A DNA stretch of 64,000 nt from Deltaproteobacteria bacterium (GTDB lineage Bacteria > Myxococcota_A > Polyangia > Polyangiales > Polyangiaceae). The translations under genes were made by a program, and so were the position numbers. Shown here one piece after another: positions 23,897 through 32,234 of this stretch (position 1 is the first letter of the stretch; each line of letters begins with the position of its first letter). The DNA is taken from the NCBI GenBank assembly GCA_016875405.1, contig VGRJ01000017.1, positions 1-64,000 on the forward strand. Reading direction: 5' to 3'. A model generated the notes under the pieces. It worked only from the letters and a program-made list of their open reading frames with translations, had not been told where the DNA came from and did no database searches.

Positions 23897-24988
23897 TCAA
23901 TCCGCGGGCGGCGGAGGGATGGGCGGCGCGAAGTCGTCGGGAATGCGACGCTCCGAGTGCGAGCCCGTGCCCTTGCCGCTCGGCACGGTATTCGGCGGGG
24001 CGCCGAGGCCCACGTCCTCGGCCGTGAAGGTGCCCGAGCCGCGGAGGACCCCGTCGTCATCGGTCTTCCACGACGAGCTCAGGTTGATGCCCGAGACGAC
24101 GACGGCGGGCTTCTTGGTCACGACGTCGGCGGGCGCATTGGTGAACGCGTAGGTCCCGTCGGGCTGGTCCTGAATGCAGCCGTGGATGGTGAAGCTGAAG
24201 CCGACCTCGCTCGTCGCGTCGGCGACGTAGTCGACGTACTCCTCGACGGTGCCAGCCTTCTCGGAGGGCACCACGCACTTCGGCATCGGGAGGGTGCGGC
24301 ACACCTGGGTCGCGGCGCAGGTGAGGCCGTACATCGAGCAGTCGAGCTCGCGATTTCGCTCGCCGTTCGTCATCTGCACGACGAACTCCCCGGTGCTGGG
24401 CTCGACCCTCAGCTCGGACAGGAGCTGGATCTGCGCGGGCACGGGCTTGTCGACGGTGATGAGCCAGAAGTACTTGCCGTACTCCGGGAACGTCGTCGGC
24501 TGCCCACTGCCGCAGCTGAACTGGTAGCCAAACTTCATCACCTGGCGGACCTTCCAGACGTTGCCCGCCTCGTCGCGCAGCCCCGGATCGATGAGCAACG
24601 CGAGCTGTGGACCAATGGGCGGCGGGCTCGCGAACGTGATCGTCGCGGTGGAGCGCGCGTCGTCGAGCACGGCCGCCCCGCCTTCGGTCGAGGCGCTGTC
24701 GAACAGCACCGCGAGGTCGGTGTCGGGATCGGCGTCCTCGTCGAACAGGTTGCCCTCGGCGTCGATCTCGTAACGGACCACGCGGAGCCGCAGCGAGCTC
24801 GGGACGATCGGCTCGGAGAACGAGAGCACGAAGGGCGCCGAGACGTCGGAGAGGACCCCGTCGACGAGGCCGACGATCGAAGGCTTGGGCGGCTCGTCGA
24901 CGGTGAACGTGTCGCAGCCGGTTCCGACGAGGAGCGTCGCCGCGAGGGCGAAGGGGGCGAGGGAGGAAGCGCAGGTTCGACGCGGCAT
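23897..24988 (-). CDS. Lipoprotein with bacterial Ig-like (SbsA/Big_5-type) domain
   Basis: A 363-residue predicted lipoprotein (signal peptide from ATG 24988, lipobox VGTGC at about residue 25). Residues about 45-150 match an SbsA-type Ig domain: APFVLSFSEPIVPSSLRLRVV, then STATITFASPPPIGPQLALLI and the closing LRDEAGN. The second half contains six cysteines (CSMYGLTCAATQVC and CVVPSEK) and a basket of beta-strands. The C-terminus is Pro/Asp-rich. It lies 14 bp after the outer-membrane protein gene and is probably co-transcribed, so the two may form a surface pair. It is separate from the FAAL operon by 119 bp. Confidence 0.75.
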   Translation of the reverse strand: MPRRTCASSLAPFALAATLLVGTGCDTFTVDEPPKPSIVGLVDGVLSDVSAPFVLSFSEPIVPSSLRLRVVRYEIDAEGNLFDEDADPDTDLAVLFDSASTEGGAAVLDDARSTATITFASPPPIGPQLALLIDPGLRDEAGNVWKVRQVMKFGYQFSCGSGQPTTFPEYGKYFWLITVDKPVPAQIQLLSELRVEPSTGEFVVQMTNGERNRELDCSMYGLTCAATQVCRTLPMPKCVVPSEKAGTVEEYVDYVADATSEVGFSFTIHGCIQDQPDGTYAFTNAPADVVTKKPAVVVSGINLSSSWKTDDDGVLRGSGTFTAEDVGLGAPPNTVPSGKGTGSHSERRIPDDFAPPIPPPPAD

Positions 24989-25002
24989 CACGAGCTCCGT
25001 GG

Positions 25003-26643
25003 TCAGAAGAAGGCGGTCGTACGACCCTGGACGAGGACGCTGTTGGCTGCGCGACCGTTCGCGTCCTGGAACGCGTTGCCGGGGAACAACACCGCCGCCT
25101 CGAGATCGAGCGCGAAGTGGTCGACGAAGCGCCACTGCGCGCGCGCGTCGAGCTCGACGCCGTAGAAGTCCCCCGGCTTTCCGCCAACGAAGTTGACGAG
25201 ATCGTCGGCGATTTGCTGCCCATCGCGACGCGTCAGCGACTGGACCTGCTCGACGACTGGGGCCGGCGCCCAGGCGACGAGGACGCCGCCGCGGAGGAGC
25301 ACGTTGTCGACCGGGCGCACGTCGACCTGAGGGAAGATCGCGAGCGCGTCCGTGAAGGCGCCGCGCGTGTTGATGCGCTCGGCGGGGAAGGTCTCGGCCC
25401 CGAGGCGGCGCGTGATCTCGACGGCCGCAGCGGCCGCGCGCGCAGACTGAAAGTGGAGCGCGTGCTCGAACATGAGAAGGCCGACGTTGGTGTCCTCGGC
25501 GAAGCGGAACTGCGTGAGCGGGGAGCCGGCCTGCGGATCGGCGTCGCCCGAGGCGTAGTCGAACTCGAGGTAAGCGGTGAAGCGCGGCTCGTCCCAGCGC
25601 ACGACGGCGCGGGTGCCGAGCTGGGCTATCTGCTGCGGTAGGACCGGATCGTTCGTGATGAGCGAGTACGCGGCCGCGACCTCCTTCGTCGTCCCGATGT
25701 GGCCGACCATGTCGAGACCGGCGTGGAGGTTCGCGAGCTTCACCGCGGCGCGGCCACCGAACGAATTGACCCGCGTTTCGTACTCCGGGTTCCAACGCCG
25801 CGCGTAGAAGAAGAGGACCTCGAGATCACGCGCGCGACCGAGCTCGGGCGCGACGTAGCGCAGCGCGATCGCGGCCTGGTTTACGTCGTCGTCGAGATCG
25901 GTCGGGCTCGCGGTGACCATGCGGTCGTACATGCCCGCGACGATGAAGCCGCGGTTCTCGTCGGTATCGCGCTGCTCCTTCGGCTTCAGCGCCTCGAGGG
26001 GCTTCGTGGCGAAGAGGATGCGGTCGACGCTGTCGCCGGCGTAGGCGACGCCGAAGCGGTTGCGCCGCCCGTCGCCGTCGGTGTTCTGCACGCCCATGCC
26101 GATCGACACCGGCTGACGCCCGATGCGCAGCGCACCTACCGGCGTGTTGATTTGAGCAAAGAGGCGGCGCACCTTCACCGCGCTCGCCTCGCAGAGCCCC
26201 CAGCCATAGCCCGCGGGGTCGAGCGGATCACCGCCCGGCACCGGCGTCATGCACGGGCGCGAAAGGTTCGGGTTTCGGGCGGTGACCTTGAGGCCGCTGT
26301 CGGCGGAGGGCGAACCTCCGTAGGCGCCGTTGTCGCCCCACAGCACCCCGTCGAGCAAATCGAGCGAGGTGGTGAGCTTGACCTTCTCCTCGTAGTCGAG
26401 CGTGGCGCCGACGCGGAGGCGGTTCTCGAGGACGCTGTAGAGGCGCTGATCTTCGCTGGTGAGCGAGAGCGGCGTGACATGCGTCAATTGCGCGCGGTAC
26501 TCGGCTTCGGCGACGACGCCGACCGAACCGATGACGTGTCGCTCGGGCGGCGCGGCGGGATCCGGATCGACCCAGGGGTCGAGGGCGAAGGCTGGGGCCG
26601 TCACGAGCGAGAGCGCGGCGGCGAACGCGGCGGGGAGACGCAC
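25003..26643 (-). CDS. Outer-membrane beta-barrel protein
   Basis: A 546-residue protein with a cleavable signal peptide (MRLPAAFAAALSLVTAPAFA, cleavage after AFA). The rest is a run of alternating polar/hydrophobic strands with Gly- and Asp-rich turns (RLRVGATLDYEEKVKLTTSL, RFTAYLEFDYASGDADPQ), and it ends in ...TTAFF, the aromatic C-terminus of BAM substrates. A porin-like or transport barrel is inferred; I cannot name the family. The GTG start at 26643 is preceded by TAGCCT, 6 nt upstream, with no Shine-Dalgarno. The Ig-like lipoprotein follows 14 bp downstream and may be its partner. Confidence 0.75.
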   Translation of the reverse strand: MRLPAAFAAALSLVTAPAFALDPWVDPDPAAPPERHVIGSVGVVAEAEYRAQLTHVTPLSLTSEDQRLYSVLENRLRVGATLDYEEKVKLTTSLDLLDGVLWGDNGAYGGSPSADSGLKVTARNPNLSRPCMTPVPGGDPLDPAGYGWGLCEASAVKVRRLFAQINTPVGALRIGRQPVSIGMGVQNTDGDGRRNRFGVAYAGDSVDRILFATKPLEALKPKEQRDTDENRGFIVAGMYDRMVTASPTDLDDDVNQAAIALRYVAPELGRARDLEVLFFYARRWNPEYETRVNSFGGRAAVKLANLHAGLDMVGHIGTTKEVAAAYSLITNDPVLPQQIAQLGTRAVVRWDEPRFTAYLEFDYASGDADPQAGSPLTQFRFAEDTNVGLLMFEHALHFQSARAAAAAVEITRRLGAETFPAERINTRGAFTDALAIFPQVDVRPVDNVLLRGGVLVAWAPAPVVEQVQSLTRRDGQQIADDLVNFVGGKPGDFYGVELDARAQWRFVDHFALDLEAAVLFPGNAFQDANGRAANSVLVQGRTTAFF

Positions 26644-26649
26644 GTCGCG

Positions 26650-26655
26650 AGGCTA
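26650..26655 (-). promoter_or_regulatory. -10-like TAGCCT, 6 nt before start codon
   Basis: On the minus strand TAGCCT ends 6 nt before the GTG at 26643, which would make the mRNA leaderless. No Shine-Dalgarno is visible. Confidence 0.45.
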
Positions 26656-26695
26656 ACCCAGATCGCGCGCCCCGAGGTCCTTGAAACGCTCACCG

Positions 26696-27214
26696 TCAGG
26701 GTGCGTTCGCAGAGCGGCGCGCGTCGGCCAGCTCCTTGCGGCGCGTCGCGAGCTCGAGGCGCTGCTGGCGGCGAACCTGCGCCTCGGCCCACCGGAGCTT
26801 CTCTTCCTCGGTCTCGGGGACGAGCGCGCGGACGGCGCACGGTCGGTGCGCCTCGTCGAGCGCGACGAAGGTGAGGTACGCGCTCGCGGCGTGGACGCGC
26901 TCGCCGGTGAGCATGTCCTCGGCCTCGATCCGAACCCCCACCTCCATCGAGGTTCGGCCCGCGTAGTTGACCATTGCGCGCAGGCTCACCATCTGGCCCG
27001 CGCGGATCGGCGCGACGAAGTCGAGCTGATCCATCGAGGCGGTGACGACGGCCCTCCGCGAGTGGCGCTGCGCCGCGAGCGCGGCGCAGATGTCGACCCA
27101 CGACATGATCGTGCCTCCAAACGCGGTGCCGAGCGCGTTGGTGTGCTGCGGCAGGACGATCTGGCTCATCTCGACGACGGTGCGCGACGGAGCGTTGGGG
27201 GTCGTATCGGTCAT
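26696..27214 (-). CDS. Acyl-CoA thioesterase (hot-dog fold)
   Basis: A 172-residue protein with the hot-dog thioesterase sequence of the YciA/BACH group: VLPQHTNALGTAFGGTIMSWVD (with the conserved HTN and GG helix start), VVTASMDQLDFVAPIRAGQ, and GRTSMEVGVRIEAEDM. It hydrolyses acyl-CoA in the cytoplasm; chain-length preference cannot be told from sequence. The C-terminal 35 residues are a charged helix (EEEKLRWAEAQVRRQQRLELATRRKELA in part). It follows the SirB1-like gene by 33 bp and is likely in the same transcript. Confidence 0.9.
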   Translation of the reverse strand: MTDTTPNAPSRTVVEMSQIVLPQHTNALGTAFGGTIMSWVDICAALAAQRHSRRAVVTASMDQLDFVAPIRAGQMVSLRAMVNYAGRTSMEVGVRIEAEDMLTGERVHAASAYLTFVALDEAHRPCAVRALVPETEEEKLRWAEAQVRRQQRLELATRRKELADARRSANAP

Positions 27215-27247
27215 GGGTCCTCGGGGCGCATCGAGGGGGACGTCCCC

Positions 27248-28084
27248 TCAGTGGAGCGGCGGCTCGTCGCGGGTGGCCCGCTCGAGGAGTGCCTGGATTT
27301 CCTCGGCGTCTGGTGCCCCCTCGGCCGCGCGAAGGTAGGCCGACAGATCGACGCGCGCCGACCGATAGGCCCCGAGCGCGAGCGCGTGGCGGCCACGATC
27401 GCGGCGGTGGTGCGGCGAACCGAGGACGTCGACGAGCCGATCGCAGACGACCAGCGCGCGCGCGTGATCCCCAGCGCGCTCGAAGATCTGCTGAAGGTTC
27501 GAGAGCATTCGCACGGCCACGGTGCGCGGGTCGACCGGGCGAAGGTACGAAGCGAGGGCGTCCGCAGGCGCGATGCGCTCGCCGCTCGGGCCGCGGGCGT
27601 CGAAGCGCTCCGCGAGCTCGAGGAGATCGTCACTCGTGAGCGCCTTACCCCGATGGAACGGGTCGGCGTAGTAGCCTTGCGCACCGCCGATCCGCACGAG
27701 AAAGTGCCCCGGAAAGCCGACCCCGTCGACAGCGAGGCCGACCCGACGCCCCACCGCGATCATCAGCACCGCGAGGGTGATGGGGATGCCGACGCGTCGC
27801 GCGAGGACCTCGTTCAGGTAGCTGTTTCGCGGGTCATAGTAGCTCGCCTCGTTGCCGCGAAAGCCGAGCTCCTCGAAGAGTCGCGCATTCAAGGCCTCGC
27901 CGAGCGCCCGCACGTCCGCGAGACGCATCGCTTGCTCGCGGAGCGGAGCCGCGATCGCATCGAGCTCACGCAGGCACGCCTCGACGTCAAGCCCAGGGTA
28001 TGCGTCCGCCGCGATCGCCAACGCGACGTCCTCGACGCGTGGCTCGTCGATGGCGAGGGCACGCGGGAGAGCGCCTGGGCTCAT
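27248..28084 (-). CDS. SirB1/transglutaminase-like family protein
   Basis: A 278-residue protein of the SirB1 family: a transglutaminase-like core (about 25-190) with ARLFEELGFRGNEASYYDPRNSYLNEVLARR, GIPITLAVLMIAVGRRVGL and GFPGHFLVRI, then a C-terminal TPR-like tail (VAVRMLSNLQQIFERAGDHARALVVCDRLVDVL). The catalytic Cys of transglutaminases is usually replaced in this family, and here no Cys is seen in the GIPITLAVL helix, so it is probably non-enzymatic. The start ATG 28084 fits the family's N-terminus. It diverges from the MBL-fold gene with a 45-bp gap and precedes the thioesterase gene. Confidence 0.88.
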   Translation of the reverse strand: MSPGALPRALAIDEPRVEDVALAIAADAYPGLDVEACLRELDAIAAPLREQAMRLADVRALGEALNARLFEELGFRGNEASYYDPRNSYLNEVLARRVGIPITLAVLMIAVGRRVGLAVDGVGFPGHFLVRIGGAQGYYADPFHRGKALTSDDLLELAERFDARGPSGERIAPADALASYLRPVDPRTVAVRMLSNLQQIFERAGDHARALVVCDRLVDVLGSPHHRRDRGRHALALGAYRSARVDLSAYLRAAEGAPDAEEIQALLERATRDEPPLH

Positions 28085-28129
28085 GACGTGACCTTGCACG
28101 GTTCGCCCGCGTGCTGCAACCTTCGCCCC

Positions 28130-29212
28130 ATGCAGGTCGGCGGTCCCGTGCACCCGAAGCTTCCCTGGATCCGGACGCTCGACGCCCTCGCCGACGCGCG
28201 TGGGGCCTCACTTCCCGGCGACCGAGTCCGAGCGCTCGCGCGCGCGGGGAGAGCCCTCGGAGACGAGCTGCGCGGAGGGCCGCGGGTCCTCGGCGTGAAG
28301 ACGCTGAACGTCACCACCCTCCCCTACCCGACGCGCTTCGCCTTCAACGGCGCGGTGCCGCTGCCATGGCCCTTCGTGATCCTCACGCATCGGACGCTGC
28401 TCGTTCGGCTCGCGACCGCCGAGGGCACGAAGCACGTGCTCTTCAACCCGACCGATGCGAACGCGTCGCGACGTACGCCGTTCTTCGAGAAGCTCGCGGC
28501 CTCGCTCGAGTCGCGCTTCTCGTTCGCCGAGCGGTTGCTCGCGAAGCCCTTCCCGTCGCTCGAGGCTCAGCTCGCGGCGGCCGGCGTGCGCCCCGAGGAC
28601 ATCGACGTCGTGGCCTACGATCACTTCCACACCCAAGACGTGCGACCGATCCTCGGTCAAGGCGACGGTGGACGCTTCCCGAACGCGGTGTTGCTCGCGC
28701 CCAAGCAGGAATGGTGCGCCTGGGACTCGCTCCACCCGATGCAGCGCGCCTGGATGATCGCGGACGGCAAGCGAGGCGTCCCAGACGACCGGGTCGTCAC
28801 CTTCGACGCGGACCTCGCGCTCGGCGAAGGCTGCCTGTTGCTCCGTACGCCCGGCCACACGGTCGGCAACCAGACGCTCTTCGTGCACGGCGCCGAGGGC
28901 GTGTTCGGCTGCTCGGAGAACGGCTGCAGCGCGGACAACTGGGCGCCACGGTCTTCGCGCATCCCGGGGCTCGCGGGCTACGCGGAGCAGTACGAGGTCG
29001 AGGTGGTGCTGAACGCGAACACGCCCGAGTTCGGGGGGACCCAGTACGAGTCGATGGTCCTCGAGCGCAGCGTCGTGGACGCGGTTCCGGGGCGGCCGGA
29101 CCTCGTACAGATGTTCCCTTCGAGCGAGGTCACGGCGAGCGCCGTCGCGCCGCTCGTCAAGCCGAGCATCGTGTTTGGCCATCGCGACTCGGGCGCGTTC
29201 GCGCGGGCGTGA
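28130..29212 (+). CDS. MBL-fold hydrolase-like protein
   Basis: A 360-residue protein resembling the metallo-beta-lactamase fold. The metal motif is seen as YDHFHTQD, an HxHxxD variant of HxHxDH, followed by LLRTPGHTVGNQTLFV (the second His block), and the terminal IVFGHRD (third His). The N-terminal 100 residues (TLPYPTRFAFNGAVPLPWPFV) are unusual. It probably binds one or two metal ions in the cytoplasm; the substrate is unknown. The ATG at 28130 gives a short divergent region with the SirB1-like gene. It converges with the 2OG oxygenase gene. Confidence 0.75.
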   Translation: MQVGGPVHPKLPWIRTLDALADARGASLPGDRVRALARAGRALGDELRGGPRVLGVKTLNVTTLPYPTRFAFNGAVPLPWPFVILTHRTLLVRLATAEGTKHVLFNPTDANASRRTPFFEKLAASLESRFSFAERLLAKPFPSLEAQLAAAGVRPEDIDVVAYDHFHTQDVRPILGQGDGGRFPNAVLLAPKQEWCAWDSLHPMQRAWMIADGKRGVPDDRVVTFDADLALGEGCLLLRTPGHTVGNQTLFVHGAEGVFGCSENGCSADNWAPRSSRIPGLAGYAEQYEVEVVLNANTPEFGGTQYESMVLERSVVDAVPGRPDLVQMFPSSEVTASAVAPLVKPSIVFGHRDSGAFARA

Positions 29213-29251
29213 GCGGTCGATGCAAGCGCCCCGCCACCGCGGGTGCGGCCT

Positions 29252-30172
29252 TCACGCCTTGATCGCGTGGAGCCGCTGGGCGAGGAAGTCACCCGCGCGC
29301 ACCGACGCGAGCTTCGGGCCGCGCCAGTCCGCGGGAGGGGCCATCGGCGCGAGCATCACGTCGTGGCGCGGGTGCGTGAAGAACGGGATCGAGTAGCGCG
29401 AGCGATTGACCCCCGACGGGTTCACGACGCGATGCGTGGTCGAGCGGACTCGGCCATGCGTCGCGCGCTGCAGCATGTCGCCCGCGTTGATGACGAGCTG
29501 GCCCCCGAGCGAGCGCACCGGCATCCAGGCGCCCTCGGCGGTCAGCACCTCGAGGCCACCGGTCGTCCCCTCGGCGAGCAGCGTGATGAGGTTCACGTCC
29601 TCGTGAGCCGCAGCGCGCACGGCGCCGGCAGGCGCGTCGTCGGGTACCGGCGGGTAGTGGATGAGGCGCAGCACGCTGTCGCCGCCAACGGTCATCGCCG
29701 CGAAGTGCTCGGCGGGGAGACCGAGGTAGAGCGCGGTCGCGCGAAGGAGGACGCGCGCGGTCTGCTCGAAGTCACGATGGAGCGAGACCAGCTCGGCGCG
29801 GAGCTCGGGGAGCGAGGCCGGCCACGCGTTTGGTAAGAGGCCCGAGTCCGACTCGTCACGACCGACGTGCCAATACTCTTTCAGGTCCGCGACGCGCGCG
29901 CCGACCGCCCGCTCACCCCCGAACGGGACGTAGCCGCGGTTGCCGACACTCTCGGGGACGACGCTCGCGCGCTTCTCGGCCTCGGACAGCGCAAACAGCC
30001 GCTCCGTGAGTTCGAAGGCGCGCGCGATACGCTCGGGCCCGATCGGATGGTGCGCGACGACGCCGAAGCCGAAGTCGCGCAAGCCCTCCCCGAAGGCCCG
30101 ACAGAACTCGGCGCGCTGGGATGCGTCGTCGCTGGCGAACGCGCGAAAGTCGACCGTCGGCAGCTGGCTCAT
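29252..30172 (-). CDS. 2-oxoglutarate/Fe(II) oxygenase, isopenicillin-N-synthase-like
   Basis: A 306-residue non-haem iron oxygenase. The N-terminal DIOX_N part (PTVDFRAFASDDA...GFGVVAHHPI) precedes the double-stranded helix core. The Fe ligands are His and Asp in AAHEDVNLITLL and the distal His in STTHRVVNP, and the 2-oxoglutarate-binding R-x-S is in SRYSIPFF. NRGYVPFGGER is also family-typical. It oxidises an unknown small molecule in the cytoplasm. The gene is monocistronic in appearance, with 95 bp to the next gene upstream; TACGCT lies 13 nt before the ATG. Confidence 0.92.
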   Translation of the reverse strand: MSQLPTVDFRAFASDDASQRAEFCRAFGEGLRDFGFGVVAHHPIGPERIARAFELTERLFALSEAEKRASVVPESVGNRGYVPFGGERAVGARVADLKEYWHVGRDESDSGLLPNAWPASLPELRAELVSLHRDFEQTARVLLRATALYLGLPAEHFAAMTVGGDSVLRLIHYPPVPDDAPAGAVRAAAHEDVNLITLLAEGTTGGLEVLTAEGAWMPVRSLGGQLVINAGDMLQRATHGRVRSTTHRVVNPSGVNRSRYSIPFFTHPRHDVMLAPMAPPADWRGPKLASVRAGDFLAQRLHAIKA

Positions 30173-30267
30173 CGGAGGCGCACGAAGCGTACACCGAGTC
30201 GCACGTGCGGGACGAGCGCGCGACGACGCCCGAGGTCGAATCGTCGCCCCTCAGCGATGGCGCTGCG

Positions 30268-32058
30268 TCACTTCGGGTTGGGGACGACCACGACGTCGTT
30301 GATGGGCGCGACGCTCGCTCCGCCGGGGTACGCGTAGCTGACGTACTGGGTCATGAAGCCGTTGAAGAACTCACCGGTGTCCGCCGAGCCCCAGCCCCAC
30401 ACCGTGAGACCGAACGGAAGCGAGCTCTTCATCTCGCGGCGGCCGTTGTCGCAGCCTTGCTGCGGCTGGAAGTTGAAGCGCACGAGGTCGACGTAGGTGT
30501 ACTGGTACTGGCCCGACGAGCCGATCGGCTGCCAGCCGTCGAGCTTGCCGCGGCAGTCGAGCTCGACGTCCTCAAAGCCGCTCGACCCCTTCTTCCGCAC
30601 GACGACCAGGTTCGTCTCGGGGTAGGTCGGATCGGTGAAGAACACGTAGCGGTCGAGGTACTCACCCGGCGGGATGACGTTCACGTACTCCGCGTCGCCG
30701 CGACCGTCCTGCTTGGCGTTCGGGTTCGAGTTGCTCGGGTCGTACACGCCGCCGCCGGTCATGTACGCGGCCATGTAAAACGGGTGTTTGTCGTCCTGGC
30801 TGCGCACCACGAACGGCCCTGCGGTCTTGAAGGTCGCCACCTGCCCCGCCGCGAGCGAGGTGGGCGCACCGGGCGGCGGCGCGGGCTCCCAGGTCAGCGT
30901 CGTGCCGTCGATCGCCCCGACGATTCGCCACGGCGGGGTCTCCTCGATGCCGGGGTAGCGGTTGCGGTAACGCACGCCCACGTACTCGCTGCCGAGCGCG
31001 CGGACCGGCGGAATTTGCTGGTGAGCGCTGTCATTGCAGCACTCCTCGAGCGCGAAGGCGTTCATGCCCGCCCAGACGCCGACCGGCACGTTCGCCTTGA
31101 TCGCCGAGCCGTCGAGCGCCTCGACCTGCGCGAGCTGCAACACCTGACCCCTGTTTAACGTGTAGGTCCCGACGGCGTCCTTCGCGGTCGCCTGAACGCC
31201 GTCGGCGCCCGCGAGGATCGCGACCTTCGGCGCGATGTCGACGACGGTCCCGTCTTGACTCGCCACGATGTCGAGCACCGGCAAGCTGCCGAACGCCCCG
31301 AAGCCGACCCCGTTGCCGTTCGGGCTCACCGCGACGTAGTTGTCCCCCCACGCCGTCGTGGGCAGGAGCAAGGTCGCGCTCGTCATCGCGCTCTGGCCGC
31401 CTCCGTAGGGGTAGATGTCGTAGGCCACGACGGGGTGCGAGGTCGTGATGTGGAACGCGTGGCCGATCCCGGTGCCATGCTTCGCGGCATCGATCGCGGT
31501 GATCGCGGGGACGATGCCCGGCGGACAGTCGGTGTTGAGACCGAGCGGCGAGAAGCCGAAGCGGTTGAGGAAGAGGATCGCGACCTCGCCGGGCGGGATC
31601 TTGCCGGACGGCAGAGGCGAGTAGGTGAGCGACGCGCCGGCCCCCTTCGGGACGTAGGCGAACTTGCCGACGTCGAGCTTCGCGCCGGCGTAGTCGACCT
31701 CGACGCCGACCTCGATCGCCTGCGGGTTCACCACGAACGCGGCGAAACAGCCACCGTTCGCGCCCGCGACCATGTCGGGGACGACCGAGTAGTAGTCGCA
31801 CCCCGAGCTCGTCTTCTCACTTGCGCCGTCGCACTCGGTCGAGCCGCCCGCGCCGCTCGAGGGGCCGACCGCGAGTGACCCTCCAGCGCCGGTCGTGACC
31901 GCCAGCGAGCCGCCTGAGCCGCCGTTCGCACCTGCTCCGGAGGTGCCCGTCGGCGAGGGGCCCGTGGTTTGGGTCGCAGAGCACGCGAGCAAGCCTCCGA
32001 GGGTACCGGTGACGAGGGAGAGCGAGACGACGAGACGAGACGCGAGCGAGACGGACAT
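30268..32058 (-). CDS. IgGFc-binding-protein-like lipoprotein
   Basis: A 596-residue predicted lipoprotein. The signal peptide ends in lipobox GLLAC (Cys about 26), followed by a Gly/Ser/Thr linker to about residue 80. The rest matches the IgGFc-binding N-terminal domain family known from myxobacteria: GCDYYSVVPDM, GCFAAFVVNPQ, HAFHITTSHPVVAYDIYPYGG, ATLLLPTTAWGDNYVAVS, GTYTLNRGQVLQLAQ and VGVWAGMNAFAL. The family occurs in secreted and surface proteins and probably mediates adhesion; the ligand is unknown. A GGAGGT Shine-Dalgarno 7 nt before the ATG distinguishes it from the many leader-poor genes in the window. Confidence 0.85.
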   Translation of the reverse strand: MSVSLASRLVVSLSLVTGTLGGLLACSATQTTGPSPTGTSGAGANGGSGGSLAVTTGAGGSLAVGPSSGAGGSTECDGASEKTSSGCDYYSVVPDMVAGANGGCFAAFVVNPQAIEVGVEVDYAGAKLDVGKFAYVPKGAGASLTYSPLPSGKIPPGEVAILFLNRFGFSPLGLNTDCPPGIVPAITAIDAAKHGTGIGHAFHITTSHPVVAYDIYPYGGGQSAMTSATLLLPTTAWGDNYVAVSPNGNGVGFGAFGSLPVLDIVASQDGTVVDIAPKVAILAGADGVQATAKDAVGTYTLNRGQVLQLAQVEALDGSAIKANVPVGVWAGMNAFALEECCNDSAHQQIPPVRALGSEYVGVRYRNRYPGIEETPPWRIVGAIDGTTLTWEPAPPPGAPTSLAAGQVATFKTAGPFVVRSQDDKHPFYMAAYMTGGGVYDPSNSNPNAKQDGRGDAEYVNVIPPGEYLDRYVFFTDPTYPETNLVVVRKKGSSGFEDVELDCRGKLDGWQPIGSSGQYQYTYVDLVRFNFQPQQGCDNGRREMKSSLPFGLTVWGWGSADTGEFFNGFMTQYVSYAYPGGASVAPINDVVVVPNPK

Positions 32059-32129
32059 GGCGAGGACCTCCGTGGTGGCAGAGCGCGGCGCGCAAGCGCC
32101 TTCACTCGAGGACTTGCTTTCACCTCATG

Positions 32130-32151
32130 CGCGGAGCCGTCAAGCTCCGCG
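32130..32151 (-). other. 8-bp perfect hairpin between two lipoprotein genes
   Basis: CGCGGAGC-CGTCAA-GCTCCGCG. It lies upstream of the IgGFc-like lipoprotein and 84 bp past the stop of the beta-helix lipoprotein. No T-tract follows; it could be a terminator or an operator. Confidence 0.35.
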
Positions 32152-32187
32152 ACTCCGAGCGTCGCGAAGCCCGCGTCGCCGGTGACA

Positions 32188-32206
32188 ATCGCGGGGCCGC
32201 CGCGAT
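32188..32206 (-). terminator. Possible terminator hairpin after the beta-helix lipoprotein gene
   Basis: ATCGCGG-5 nt-CCGCGAT, 28 bp beyond the stop codon at 32235 in the direction of transcription. There is no long T-tract. Confidence 0.35.
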
Positions 32207-32234
32207 GCCGCACCCCGCGCGCGTCGGTGGCCCG